A stretch of DNA of 64,000 bases from contig JBAZQB010000003.1 of assembly GCA_041645435.1 (NCBI GenBank), positions 124,001 to 188,000 on the forward strand, given 5' to 3'. The notes beneath the pieces were generated by a model. It searched no databases, was not told the DNA's origin, and saw only the letters and a program-made list of their open reading frames with translations. The stretch is from Methanoregula sp. (GTDB lineage: Archaea > Halobacteriota > Methanomicrobia > Methanomicrobiales > Methanospirillaceae). Positions 7,880 to 15,440 of this stretch are shown piece by piece (the first letter of the stretch is position 1; each line of letters opens with the position of its first letter). The position numbers were made by a program, and so were the translations under genes.

Positions 7880-8374
7880 ATGCAGAAGCGATGGTTCCTG
7901 ACGATATGCCTCCTTCTCATTGCATGCGTAATCCTGACCGGTTGCCTGGATTACCTCACCGGAACCTGCCCACGGCACTGGACCAACGAGACCATCTCCC
8001 CATCGCCAAACACCACAATCAACCTGCGGGTCGACACTCTCGGTCCCGCTCCAATCACGGTGCTGGACTCGGATTCGGATGTGATCAGAATCGCGGTGAA
8101 TTACTGTGCGGACCCTGCCGTAAAACACCGGGAAACCAAAGAACGACTGTATATCAATGCATTTGTTACATCACCTCACGATGCAACACAAAATGTCGTG
8201 GCGGATATCCTCGTGTCCCTGCCGGCGGATACCAATTATACCCTGAATATCTGGAACCAGCAGTATACCCCGGTGACAAACCGGTATACCAGCGGGAACC
8301 TCACGCTCTGGACAAATCATGGAGACCACCTTCCCCCTACTCAGATCAATGACCTCGGGCTGACACGACCATAG
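7880..8374 (+). CDS. Small predicted lipoprotein, function unknown
   Basis: Predicted lipoprotein of 164 residues. I prefer ATG 7880 over the upstream TTG at 7865 because it gives a compact signal peptide, MQKRWFLTICLLLIACVILTGC by composition: two basic residues, a hydrophobic core and a LTGC lipobox. The mature part of about 140 residues has regularly spaced asparagines in N-x-T/S context (NETIS, NTTIN, NYTLN, NLTLW), as expected for a glycosylated surface protein, and probably folds as a beta-sandwich. The gene stands alone between an HTH operon and repeat copy F. Confidence 0.65.
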   Translation: MQKRWFLTICLLLIACVILTGCLDYLTGTCPRHWTNETISPSPNTTINLRVDTLGPAPITVLDSDSDVIRIAVNYCADPAVKHRETKERLYINAFVTSPHDATQNVVADILVSLPADTNYTLNIWNQQYTPVTNRYTSGNLTLWTNHGDHLPPTQINDLGLTRP

Positions 8375-8407
8375 CTGCTGTATTCAGACCTTTCTGTTAT
8401 CGTCTAT

Positions 8408-8551
8408 TTCCGGCCCGGCCCCCCCTGTCCCCTCCGAAACCCGGGGACTGGCCGGTCTCCGCGTAACGGCCCAGCCCTGAACCGGTCATCGCATGCCGTT
8501 TGGCAATTGCCCGGAACATGAACGGGCACCGGGACGGGCAGGTACCGGAGC
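8408..8551. repeat. GC-rich intergenic repeat, copy F
   Basis: Copy from CCGGCCCGGCCCCCCCTGTC through AACCCGGGGACTGGCC, ACGGCCCAGCC and CATCGCATGCCGTTTGGC to GGGCAGGTACCGGAG. Like copy B, its right end runs straight into a hairpin element. Confidence 0.87.
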
Positions 8552-8654
8552 GTGTCACTTGTGTCACATTGATGGCATTTTCCGGGATCTTTTTTCTGTA
8601 CGATTTTCTCGTAAGACTTTCCGGAAAAGGGGGTTAAAGTGACACAAGTGACAC
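8552..8654. repeat. Hairpin element, copy 3 (GTGTCAC arms)
   Basis: A perfect 16-base inverted repeat: GTGTCACTTGTGTCAC at 8552-8567 and its complement at 8639-8654. Each arm holds two GTGTCAC 7-mers separated by TT. The core keeps the inner stem (TTTCCGG 8579-8585 with CCGGAAA 8621-8627) and the small hairpin (TACGA 8599-8603 with TCGTA 8609-8613). Core sequence and spacing match 1632-1736, while all four 7-mers have changed together. Confidence 0.85.
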
Positions 8655-8661
8655 AGAGAGA

Positions 8662-8712
8662 GTGGGCCCCACCCATCCCCGCTGGAACCCGGGTGGCTGG
8701 CCGGTTTTTTTT
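8662..8712. repeat. Partial GC-rich repeat after hairpin element
   Basis: A 5' fragment of the GC-rich repeat (GGGCCCCACCCATCCCCGC, then AACCCGGGTGGCTGGCCGG) directly after the hairpin element, the same order as at copies B and C. The hairpin therefore lies between two repeat units in both places. Confidence 0.75.
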
Positions 8713-8779
8713 GAAGGGGCCATCCGTGAGAGGCAAAGTTAACTTAAAAAAAGAATTTTAGTGTAGTCCATGAGCACTG

Positions 8780-9517
8780 TTATTTTTGTTTTAAAAATTT
8801 TGGTGATTTCCTCAGGTCTCTAATCTTATACCAACCACCTGCACTGAAAAATGCTATGATCAATATACAAATTATGTAAACGAAGAATGAGACTAAATCA
8901 TTTGGACGGATAATAACAGTGGCAAAAATGATTATCAAAGGGAAAGCAACAATATCAGGTATTGTAACAAGTAATAATTTGTAAAGCGGTTTAGAGTAGA
9001 GTAGATCTAAATCAACTGGAGAATTCGCATCTTTAATAGTACCTTTAATTTCAATATCCTCAGCTATTTTACCGGAATGTATTACAATTATTTCTGCTCC
9101 ATCTTCTTTTGAAAGATAATCAAATGAAATGTTTGAATATTTATTATCAAAAACGGGACTTACTACTAATGCGTTTGCAAAATTTGAATATTTATTTACA
9201 GCCACAATGAAGATTTTGACATTTTCCTTTGCTTGAATACGAAGTGGATCTATTGTTGAAATATCGGTTTTATCAATTCTGTCATTTCCATTATTCCAGA
9301 ATCGGATTATTGTTGATGATAAATTTTGTATCGTTTCACCATTGTATAGAATATTTAATCCGGGAAAAAACGGAATATTATTAGTAATTATATTATTATT
9401 TGTTCTTGTAAAAACGGGTTTTTTCTTCTTGATACTGACGTAGCCAAAATATAAAGTTCCAATCAATCCTAAAATACCAATTATATATCCACTACTTTGC
9501 CAAATATCAAAATCCAT
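8780..9517 (-). CDS. Membrane-anchored protein of unknown function, AT-rich island
   Basis: A 245-residue protein with an N-terminal membrane helix (about residues 10-28), a soluble beta-rich domain of about 150 residues, and two closely spaced C-terminal helices (about 185-202 and 207-227). The region after the first helix (FPGLNILYNGETIQNLS, then IIRFWNNGNDRID) resembles a group of uncharacterised proteins often found in accessory and defence regions. Codon use is strongly AT-rich compared with the repeats on either side and with core genes of the window, consistent with transfer. It is a single gene without an operon partner. Confidence 0.65.
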   Translation of the reverse strand: MDFDIWQSSGYIIGILGLIGTLYFGYVSIKKKKPVFTRTNNNIITNNIPFFPGLNILYNGETIQNLSSTIIRFWNNGNDRIDKTDISTIDPLRIQAKENVKIFIVAVNKYSNFANALVVSPVFDNKYSNISFDYLSKEDGAEIIVIHSGKIAEDIEIKGTIKDANSPVDLDLLYSKPLYKLLLVTIPDIVAFPLIIIFATVIIRPNDLVSFFVYIICILIIAFFSAGGWYKIRDLRKSPKFLKQK

Positions 9518-9635
9518 AAATATTTTTGCAATTTTAACACGAAAAAGATACCTTATCTGATATGTCTTTTTTTATTTTCAAACAGAGTCTGATCAGAATT
9601 TCCTGGACCGAATATAGTTAATAAATTCCGGAATC

Positions 9636-9843
9636 GATTACTGGCCGGTCTGAATGCGATGGCGGTTCAGCCTTGAGCCGGTCATCGCATGCCGTTTGAC
9701 AATTGCCCGGAACAGGAGCGGGCACCGGACCGGGCATGTACCGGACCTTTTAGGAAAGTGAGCGGTACCGGAAAGGGCTCCAGCCACTCCGGAACCGGAA
9801 GGCCCGGGCCCCACCCATCCCCGCCGAAATCAGAGGGGGCTCA
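9636..9843. repeat. GC-rich intergenic repeat, copy G
   Basis: Diverged at its left end (CTGGCCGGTCTGAATGCG), then typical: TTGAGCCGGTCATCGCATGC, CCGTTTGACAATTGCCCGG, GGCACCGGACCGGGCATG, and a tail with AGCGGTACCGGAAAGGGCTC and CCCGGGCCCCACCC. Confidence 0.85.
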
Positions 9844-10411
9844 GCTTAAGAGATAGACAAGGGCTGCTCCCATATCTCCCCATCTGGGTCCATATTAGCC
9901 CCGGATTGCATCATTTCCGGCACCCGACCGGCCAGTTCCGGTGATTTCCCGGCCAGTTCTTTTCAGGAAATCTTATTTTAATTCCTGATGGGGAAACGGG
10001 GCATTTTGAGAGGAGATAAACCGGCCAGTACTGTGCAGTTTGGATTGAGGAGAGCCGATAGCCCTCTAGGGCAGGAGATTATGAGGCAGGACGGGAAAAA
10101 GAACCCCGTTTTGGGGAGCGGATATTCCGGTAAGAGACCCAGGGAGACCTGTACTCCGCTCATCTCACTTCTCCGTCGGAGACCCGCTTCATGAGCACGA
10201 GTCCGGGCCTCCAAAATGACAGTAATTCATGAAAAAACGACACTATTGTTTTTAAGAAATCGCATATCGAGCCCCGTTTGGCTGGATTGCGGGGTTAACG
10301 GGCTCTAAAAAAACCGCTAATAGCATCAATTGGATGGGCGATCGTTTTTCGGATTAAGAGGAGTTGGTGGAAAATGAAATGAAGGCCTGTTTTGGGGTCC
10401 GGGTATTCCAG
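9844..10411. other. Intergenic stretch without recognised gene
   Basis: About 570 bases between copies G and H. Two opposing frames near 9978-10214 overlap completely and neither has a convincing start or composition. An inverted repeat lies at 10269-10305. Confidence 0.4.
10269..10305. other. Inverted repeat followed by A/T run
   Basis: GAGCCCCGTT at 10269-10278 pairs with AACGGGCTC at 10297-10305 with one bulged C, and is followed by TAAAAAAA. It could end a transcript, or be part of a decayed repeat. Confidence 0.35.
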
Positions 10412-10545
10412 GTCCCGGCCCGGGCCCCACCCCTCCGAAACCCGGGGGCTGGCCGGCTCTCGCGTAACGGCCCAGCCTTGAGCCGGTCATCGCATACCGT
10501 TTGATGATTGTCGGGAACAGGAATGGGCACCGAGATATAGCGGAT
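10412..10545. repeat. GC-rich intergenic repeat, copy H
   Basis: Copy from TCCCGGCCCGGGCCCCACCC through AAACCCGGGGGCTGGCCGGC, ACGGCCCAGCC, CATCGCATACCGTTTGATG to GGAACAGGAATGGGCACCG. It ends about 70 bases before the OLD-family gene and marks the left edge of the defence island. Confidence 0.85.
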
Positions 10546-10613
10546 GGGGATAGCCGATGATTAAAATGAATAACATAAATAAGGTTCTGAAAGAATGATC
10601 TTTCAAGACAATT

Positions 10614-12269
10614 ATGATTATTAAAAAAATATCAATCAAAAATTTTCGCTCTTATGGTAATGAACCCTTTACTCTGTCTCTTTCCCCAAATACGAACACT
10701 TTGATCGGCGAAAATAATGTAGGTAAAACAACAATTTTTGAAGCTTTGAAAAAAATTCTTATTTTAGATAGTGGATGGGATAACGAAGATTTTTTCGTCC
10801 GAGATGGGACGAAAGAAATGAAAATTTCTATTGAATGCATTCTTGATAATGAGCAGATTCGGAGTATCATAAATACATATCAATTGCCGTACAATGAGGA
10901 AGAATTTACATCCAACCTATCAAATGAGTTGGAGTACACATATACGAGAATTTTAGGTCAAGTTTATTTAGGAATTAAAATTGGGTTTTTAGAAATTGAA
11001 AATGGGATAGGACATATTGAACCTTTTGAGAGAGACAAGGGATATGCCGTGATTGGGTGGCATCAAATAATTGAAGAGTTAAAAAGAGATAAATCAAGAT
11101 CTCTGAAAACAATTTGTGAATCTCTAATCGAGGTACCAAAGAAGAATAACCCCGGTTCTCACTACGGAATTAATTTTCAAACAACTGATCTTCTTAAATC
11201 AGTTATCTCGATAATCGCTTCAAAAACTATTATCTTAGAAGAGTTCCGGGAAAAACCACAAATTAAGGCAAATAAATCACTCATTAGTCCAACAGGAAGG
11301 GATCTTGCAAATATTTTAGATGGCTTGAAGAATGGTCCTGACGAATTCCGGAAAAAATATGCAGAAATTCAACGACAATTCCAAAATCTATTTCCTCATC
11401 TCAAAATTGAGTTTTTAGGAATTGATGAAAATAAAAAAATTGAGATTCAAAAAGGACCCATTTTCTCAACAACAAATTACATCGGTTCTGGTGTTCTTCA
11501 GACATTATTTTTATTGACCCATATGATTACACATCCGGATAAAGTTCTCTGCATCGATACGCCGGAAATACAACTTCACCCACATGTTCAACGTCGGTTA
11601 GGAAAACTTCTCCAAACTTCTAAAGAGGTTCAAATTATCCTAATCACTCACTCACAATATTTTTTGCCAATCTCAAAAGATTCAAGACTTATCCGATTCA
11701 TCCAAAGAGATGGGAATACAAAAGCAATTTACCCTTCAGAAGGATATTTCACAGATTCGGATTTCAACATTTATGATCAAATCCTTACCGTTGACAACAA
11801 GGAATTTTTCTTCTCCCGATTGGTGTTGCTTGTTGAGGGATTATCAGATCAATGGGTAATGCAAATTTTTTCATCTGCGGAAGGATTTGATCTTGATGAA
11901 CATGGGATTAGCATCGTTTCTGTGAATGGGAAAACAAATTTTTTACGTTATCCTAAGATTCTTGAGGGTTATCAAATTCCTTGGATTCTTATGGCCGATA
12001 AGGATAAGAAAGGAGAGATTTTACCAATCCTGGCTCAAGTGAAAAAACAATATCCTGAAAGGAAATCATTTATGTTACGAGGTGAAATCGAACATTCATT
12101 AGACCGGGATTTCATTATTGAAGGTAAACGAATATTCGGTGACGGCAACGATAAGAAGAATAAGCCGCTCATCGCTCGATATGCAGCAAAAAAAATGATT
12201 GAGACAGGAAAATCAATTCCTGACGAAATTAAAAAGGTAATAATGGCATTAGAAGACGAAAACGTGTAA
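10614..12269 (+). CDS. OLD-family ATPase/TOPRIM nuclease
   Basis: A 551-residue OLD-family protein, expected to couple an ABC-type ATPase to a TOPRIM DNA nuclease. The Walker A motif GENNVGKTT lies at about residues 33-41, the Walker B region VLCIDTPEIQLHPH near 319-332, and the H-loop ILITHSQYF follows. The C-terminal TOPRIM domain shows LVEGLSDQW with its glutamate and a DKDKKG acidic motif. No UvrD-type helicase follows, so this is not a Gabija pair. It fits a stand-alone class 1 OLD protein, a family linked to phage defence. The gene is AT-rich, bounded by repeat copies H and I, and next to the PARIS-like pair. Confidence 0.85.
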   Translation: MIIKKISIKNFRSYGNEPFTLSLSPNTNTLIGENNVGKTTIFEALKKILILDSGWDNEDFFVRDGTKEMKISIECILDNEQIRSIINTYQLPYNEEEFTSNLSNELEYTYTRILGQVYLGIKIGFLEIENGIGHIEPFERDKGYAVIGWHQIIEELKRDKSRSLKTICESLIEVPKKNNPGSHYGINFQTTDLLKSVISIIASKTIILEEFREKPQIKANKSLISPTGRDLANILDGLKNGPDEFRKKYAEIQRQFQNLFPHLKIEFLGIDENKKIEIQKGPIFSTTNYIGSGVLQTLFLLTHMITHPDKVLCIDTPEIQLHPHVQRRLGKLLQTSKEVQIILITHSQYFLPISKDSRLIRFIQRDGNTKAIYPSEGYFTDSDFNIYDQILTVDNKEFFFSRLVLLVEGLSDQWVMQIFSSAEGFDLDEHGISIVSVNGKTNFLRYPKILEGYQIPWILMADKDKKGEILPILAQVKKQYPERKSFMLRGEIEHSLDRDFIIEGKRIFGDGNDKKNKPLIARYAAKKMIETGKSIPDEIKKVIMALEDENV

Positions 12270-12344
12270 TTTTCGATTGCGGGAAAGCCCCGGAATATTG
12301 GGGAAGGGGATAACATCAGTACCTTCGGTGAGAGGAGAGGAATG

Positions 12345-12662
12345 TCCCGACTCCGGTCTGTTGGAACCCGGGGGCTGGCCGGCTCTCGCGTAATAGCCCA
12401 GCCTTGAGCCGGTCATCGTAAGCCGTTTGACAATTGCGGGTACATGAACGGGCACCGGACCGGGCAGGTACCGGAGATTTTGGGAGAGTGAGCGGTACCG
12501 GAAAGGGCTCAGGCCACTCCGGTACCGGAAGGCCCGGGCCCCACCCGTCCCCTCCGAAACCCGGGGGCTGGCCTCGTACTCGTGACTGGGCAGCCGTGGA
12601 CTGATGAGCGTGGGGCGTTTGGCAATTGCCCGGAACAGGAACGGGCACCGGGACGGGCATTA
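12345..12662. repeat. GC-rich intergenic repeat, copy I (double unit)
   Basis: The longest copy. One full unit from AACCCGGGGGCTGGCC to GGTACCGGAAGGCCCGGGCC is followed by the start of a second (CCCACCCGTCCCCTCCGAAA) that ends in TTTGGCAATTGCCCGGAAC and AACGGGCACCGGGACGGGC. It separates the OLD gene from the PARIS-like genes and is the last copy in the window. Confidence 0.88.
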
Positions 12663-12770
12663 TTTCTCTAAAAATGTTGTGTTACAATTTTCGGAATGAT
12701 TTGAAAACCTTTTTCGTCTTCATCATTTCAATTGGATATATGTCAGGTTTATTTGAATAAAGAAATCATC

Positions 12771-12780
12771 ATATATATCA
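12771..12780 (+). promoter_or_regulatory. TATA-like box of the PARIS-like operon
   Basis: ATATATATCA lies 27-36 bases upstream of the ATG at 12807. Archaeal transcription starts about 25 bases after the box, so the transcript would have a very short leader. Confidence 0.4.
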
Positions 12781-12806
12781 TGAATGACGGGAATAATTAG
12801 ACCATT

Positions 12807-14480
12807 ATGAGATTGGTTCAAGTTAAAATTGAAAAACTTTTTTATAAATATGATATTGTTTTGCCTTTACATATCGAAGACAGAATCACAATTATTCATG
12901 GCCCTAACGGTAGTGGCAAGACAACGATTCTTGAATTTTTGAATAATTTTTTCAAATTAAATTTCAAAGATTTATCGAAAATTCCCTTTGCAAAAGCATC
13001 TTTAAGTTTTGATAATTCTCAAACAATTCATATCTACAAAAATTTTCTTTATGCAATTGGTTTAGATAATTGTGATAATTTTAATGAATTGATGCATTAT
13101 AAGAAAATTTTGAGTGATGAGCGTTTTGTAATTATTATTGAATCATTAGAAAAAATAGGGGATATCGATAATAAATTTTTTTTTATTACGAGAAATGGTT
13201 CGGAAAAAATTATTTCGAATTTTGAAAATAATCAAGAGAACTTTGAAAATTATATCGAACAATTATCATCTGAAGAACAAGTAAAATTACAGAACGAAAT
13301 TCTAATCAAATTAAAGGATATGGAGTACCTCCAAGAACTTGACGAAAAGAGTAAACAATATTATTCAAATTTCGTTATCAGAAAATTTCTTGAAAAAGAT
13401 GATGATTCTCAAAAAAATCGCAATATTTTCGAGAATGAATTAATGCGTTATCGCGATTTTCAATTGAAACTAGAGAGTAATTTACAAGATACTAAAAATC
13501 TTACTCCCGAAATGAGAATTGCATCTCAACATGAGATAAAAGTTGTTCGAATGAGAATCGAAGAAATCGAAGATAAATTGCGAAGACAAATATTTAGAGA
13601 TCGACATCGACAAACGACACTTAATAATAGAAATTTAGCTGAATTTCAATATACTATCGAAAATTTTCTCTTTAGATTATCGAAAGATATTCGTCCTCTG
13701 CTAATTGAGTCTCAAAGGCTACAAGTTTTCAGTAGAAATCGACTGAGATCTAATAATGATATCGTTATCAGAGGTGTGAATATTTGTGCTGAAGAATTAA
13801 AAAGCCAAATGGCTGCCGCTGAAAAGGATTACAATATGGCGTCAAAGGAGCGCGACCAAACGTTCATGAATATTTTAATGAAGGGAATTCTAAGCAATGG
13901 AGCAGTATCAAACACAATAAAAGAGGATTTTGAAGATTTGCGTAGCTTACAAGAACATTTGGCCGAATTTGGACTTTATAAACTAGAGAAAGATATCACT
14001 AGCCATTATTCCATAAATGATATTGATTCAAAACCGGATGCAAGAATTGCATTAGATTTGTACATTAAACATACTCGAGAAAAACTTGACCTATACAAAT
14101 CATTGGATAGCAAAATGAAAAATTTTCAACAAATCATATCAGATCTTTTTGTAGAGAAAAAAATTTTTTTCTCTCCTGAAAAGGGATTTTGGTTCATTGA
14201 TACTCAAACAAATATTGAAATTTCCCCTGAGAAACTTTCATCCGGTGAACAGCATATTGTCATCTTATTTTTTAAATTCTTATTTGAGGTTCCTGAAAAT
14301 GCACTTGTTTTAATTGATGAACCTGAAATTTCGTTACATATAGGATGGCAACGAAAATTTGTGGTAATACTATCAGAGATTGTAAAAGTGAATCCAATGG
14401 ACATTATAATATCAACACATGCCCCGGCTATCATCTCCGATCGAGATGATTTGATGGTGAAAGTTGGGGGAGGGTTTTAG
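12807..14480 (+). CDS. SMC/ABC-type ATPase of a PARIS-like defence pair (AriA-like)
   Basis: A 557-residue ATPase. Walker A is HGPNGSGKTT at about residues 31-40. A central charged region (about 150-420) is rich in Glu, Lys and Arg and likely forms coiled coils. The signature LSSGEQHIVIL, Walker B ALVLIDEPEISLH and H-loop IISTHAP lie near the C-terminus. The next gene encodes a DUF4435 TOPRIM protein and overlaps it by one base. An AAA ATPase followed by DUF4435 is the layout of PARIS, where AriA binds the nuclease AriB and releases it when phage anti-restriction proteins are sensed. The match is by architecture only. The gene is very AT-rich, unlike the core genes. Confidence 0.78.
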   Translation: MRLVQVKIEKLFYKYDIVLPLHIEDRITIIHGPNGSGKTTILEFLNNFFKLNFKDLSKIPFAKASLSFDNSQTIHIYKNFLYAIGLDNCDNFNELMHYKKILSDERFVIIIESLEKIGDIDNKFFFITRNGSEKIISNFENNQENFENYIEQLSSEEQVKLQNEILIKLKDMEYLQELDEKSKQYYSNFVIRKFLEKDDDSQKNRNIFENELMRYRDFQLKLESNLQDTKNLTPEMRIASQHEIKVVRMRIEEIEDKLRRQIFRDRHRQTTLNNRNLAEFQYTIENFLFRLSKDIRPLLIESQRLQVFSRNRLRSNNDIVIRGVNICAEELKSQMAAAEKDYNMASKERDQTFMNILMKGILSNGAVSNTIKEDFEDLRSLQEHLAEFGLYKLEKDITSHYSINDIDSKPDARIALDLYIKHTREKLDLYKSLDSKMKNFQQIISDLFVEKKIFFSPEKGFWFIDTQTNIEISPEKLSSGEQHIVILFFKFLFEVPENALVLIDEPEISLHIGWQRKFVVILSEIVKVNPMDIIISTHAPAIISDRDDLMVKVGGGF

Positions 14481-15415
14481 TGGATATCTGCGATAATCGT
14501 AATCCTCTCAAACCCACTCCACACGAAATCCGAACTGAAATTCAACTTCAAAGGGAAGATCAGTTGTATAAGGGATCGTTTATTCTTGTAGAGGGGAGTC
14601 CAGATTCACGACTATATAAAAAATTTTTTGATAAAAAAAAATCATCGCCAATTATTGCATGTGGTAAAGAGAAAATAGTTGAAGTTTTTTCATTGCTTAC
14701 AGGAAATTATAACGGCATTATTGGTATCGCTGATGCAGATTTTGATCATATTTTAGATAAAAAAAATCTACATAACAACCTTTTTTTAACAGAATTGCAT
14801 GATATCGAATCGATTATTATTCGTTCAAATGCCTTGGAAGCAGTTCTTTCTGAATATGCCGATGAAAAAAAAGTTGAAGAATTTGAGGCTCAAAATAAAA
14901 AAGACCTTCGTCAGATACTTCTTGACAGCTCATTATATCTTGGATATTTACGACAGTATAACGAATTTCATAAAAAATATTGGGATTTTAAAACATTACC
15001 TTATAGTCAAATAATTTCAACTGAAACATTTGAATTAAACAAAAAAAATCTACATAATGAATTACAAAAAATAAATCTTCAAAAACCCATTAATGATGCA
15101 CTATTACAAAGATTATCTGATATCTTCGATGAAAAAATTGACGATCCTCAAAATTTTGTTAAACGAGGAAAAGGGGAACCTTGGCAAATGTGTAGAGGTC
15201 ACGATCTTGTTGCCATTTTATATCAAGGTTTTATCAAAAAATTTGGTACTGATCAGAGTAAAAATTGGAAAGACATCAGATCATTAGAGGAGGTGTTACG
15301 GATAGCATATAACGAACATTTGTTTAAACAAACTGGGTTGTATGAATCAATCCGACAATGGGAAACACAAAATATTCCATTTATTGTTTTGAAAAATGAA
15401 GAAATCGAAGTATAG
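14480..15415 (+). CDS. DUF4435 TOPRIM nuclease of a PARIS-like pair (AriB-like)
   Basis: A 311-residue protein, close to the size of known AriB. The GTG start shares its G with the TAG stop of the ATPase gene, implying translational coupling. The TOPRIM signature is LVEGSPDSRLY (catalytic-type glutamate) near residue 36 and the DADFD acidic motif near residue 86, followed by FLTELHDIESIII, a stretch typical of DUF4435. In PARIS this subunit degrades tRNA after activation and stops phage growth. Its target here cannot be read from sequence. AT-rich codon use matches its partner, so the two probably moved together. Confidence 0.78.
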   Translation: MDICDNRNPLKPTPHEIRTEIQLQREDQLYKGSFILVEGSPDSRLYKKFFDKKKSSPIIACGKEKIVEVFSLLTGNYNGIIGIADADFDHILDKKNLHNNLFLTELHDIESIIIRSNALEAVLSEYADEKKVEEFEAQNKKDLRQILLDSSLYLGYLRQYNEFHKKYWDFKTLPYSQIISTETFELNKKNLHNELQKINLQKPINDALLQRLSDIFDEKIDDPQNFVKRGKGEPWQMCRGHDLVAILYQGFIKKFGTDQSKNWKDIRSLEEVLRIAYNEHLFKQTGLYESIRQWETQNIPFIVLKNEEIEV

Positions 15416-15440
15416 GTAAGATGATCGTACTCGATCCCCC

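Noticed and set aside
9978..10214. Two opposing frames between repeat copies G and H
   Set aside because: Fully overlapping, no motifs, no plausible start; a tRNA-like fold was also looked for and not found.
10614..12269. Gabija system (GajA/GajB)
   Set aside because: The OLD-family protein fits GajA but no UvrD-like helicase gene follows or precedes it.
1473..12662. CRISPR array made of the GC-rich repeats
   Set aside because: Repeats are long, irregularly spaced by genes, and variable in length; no short repeat-spacer periodicity and no cas genes.
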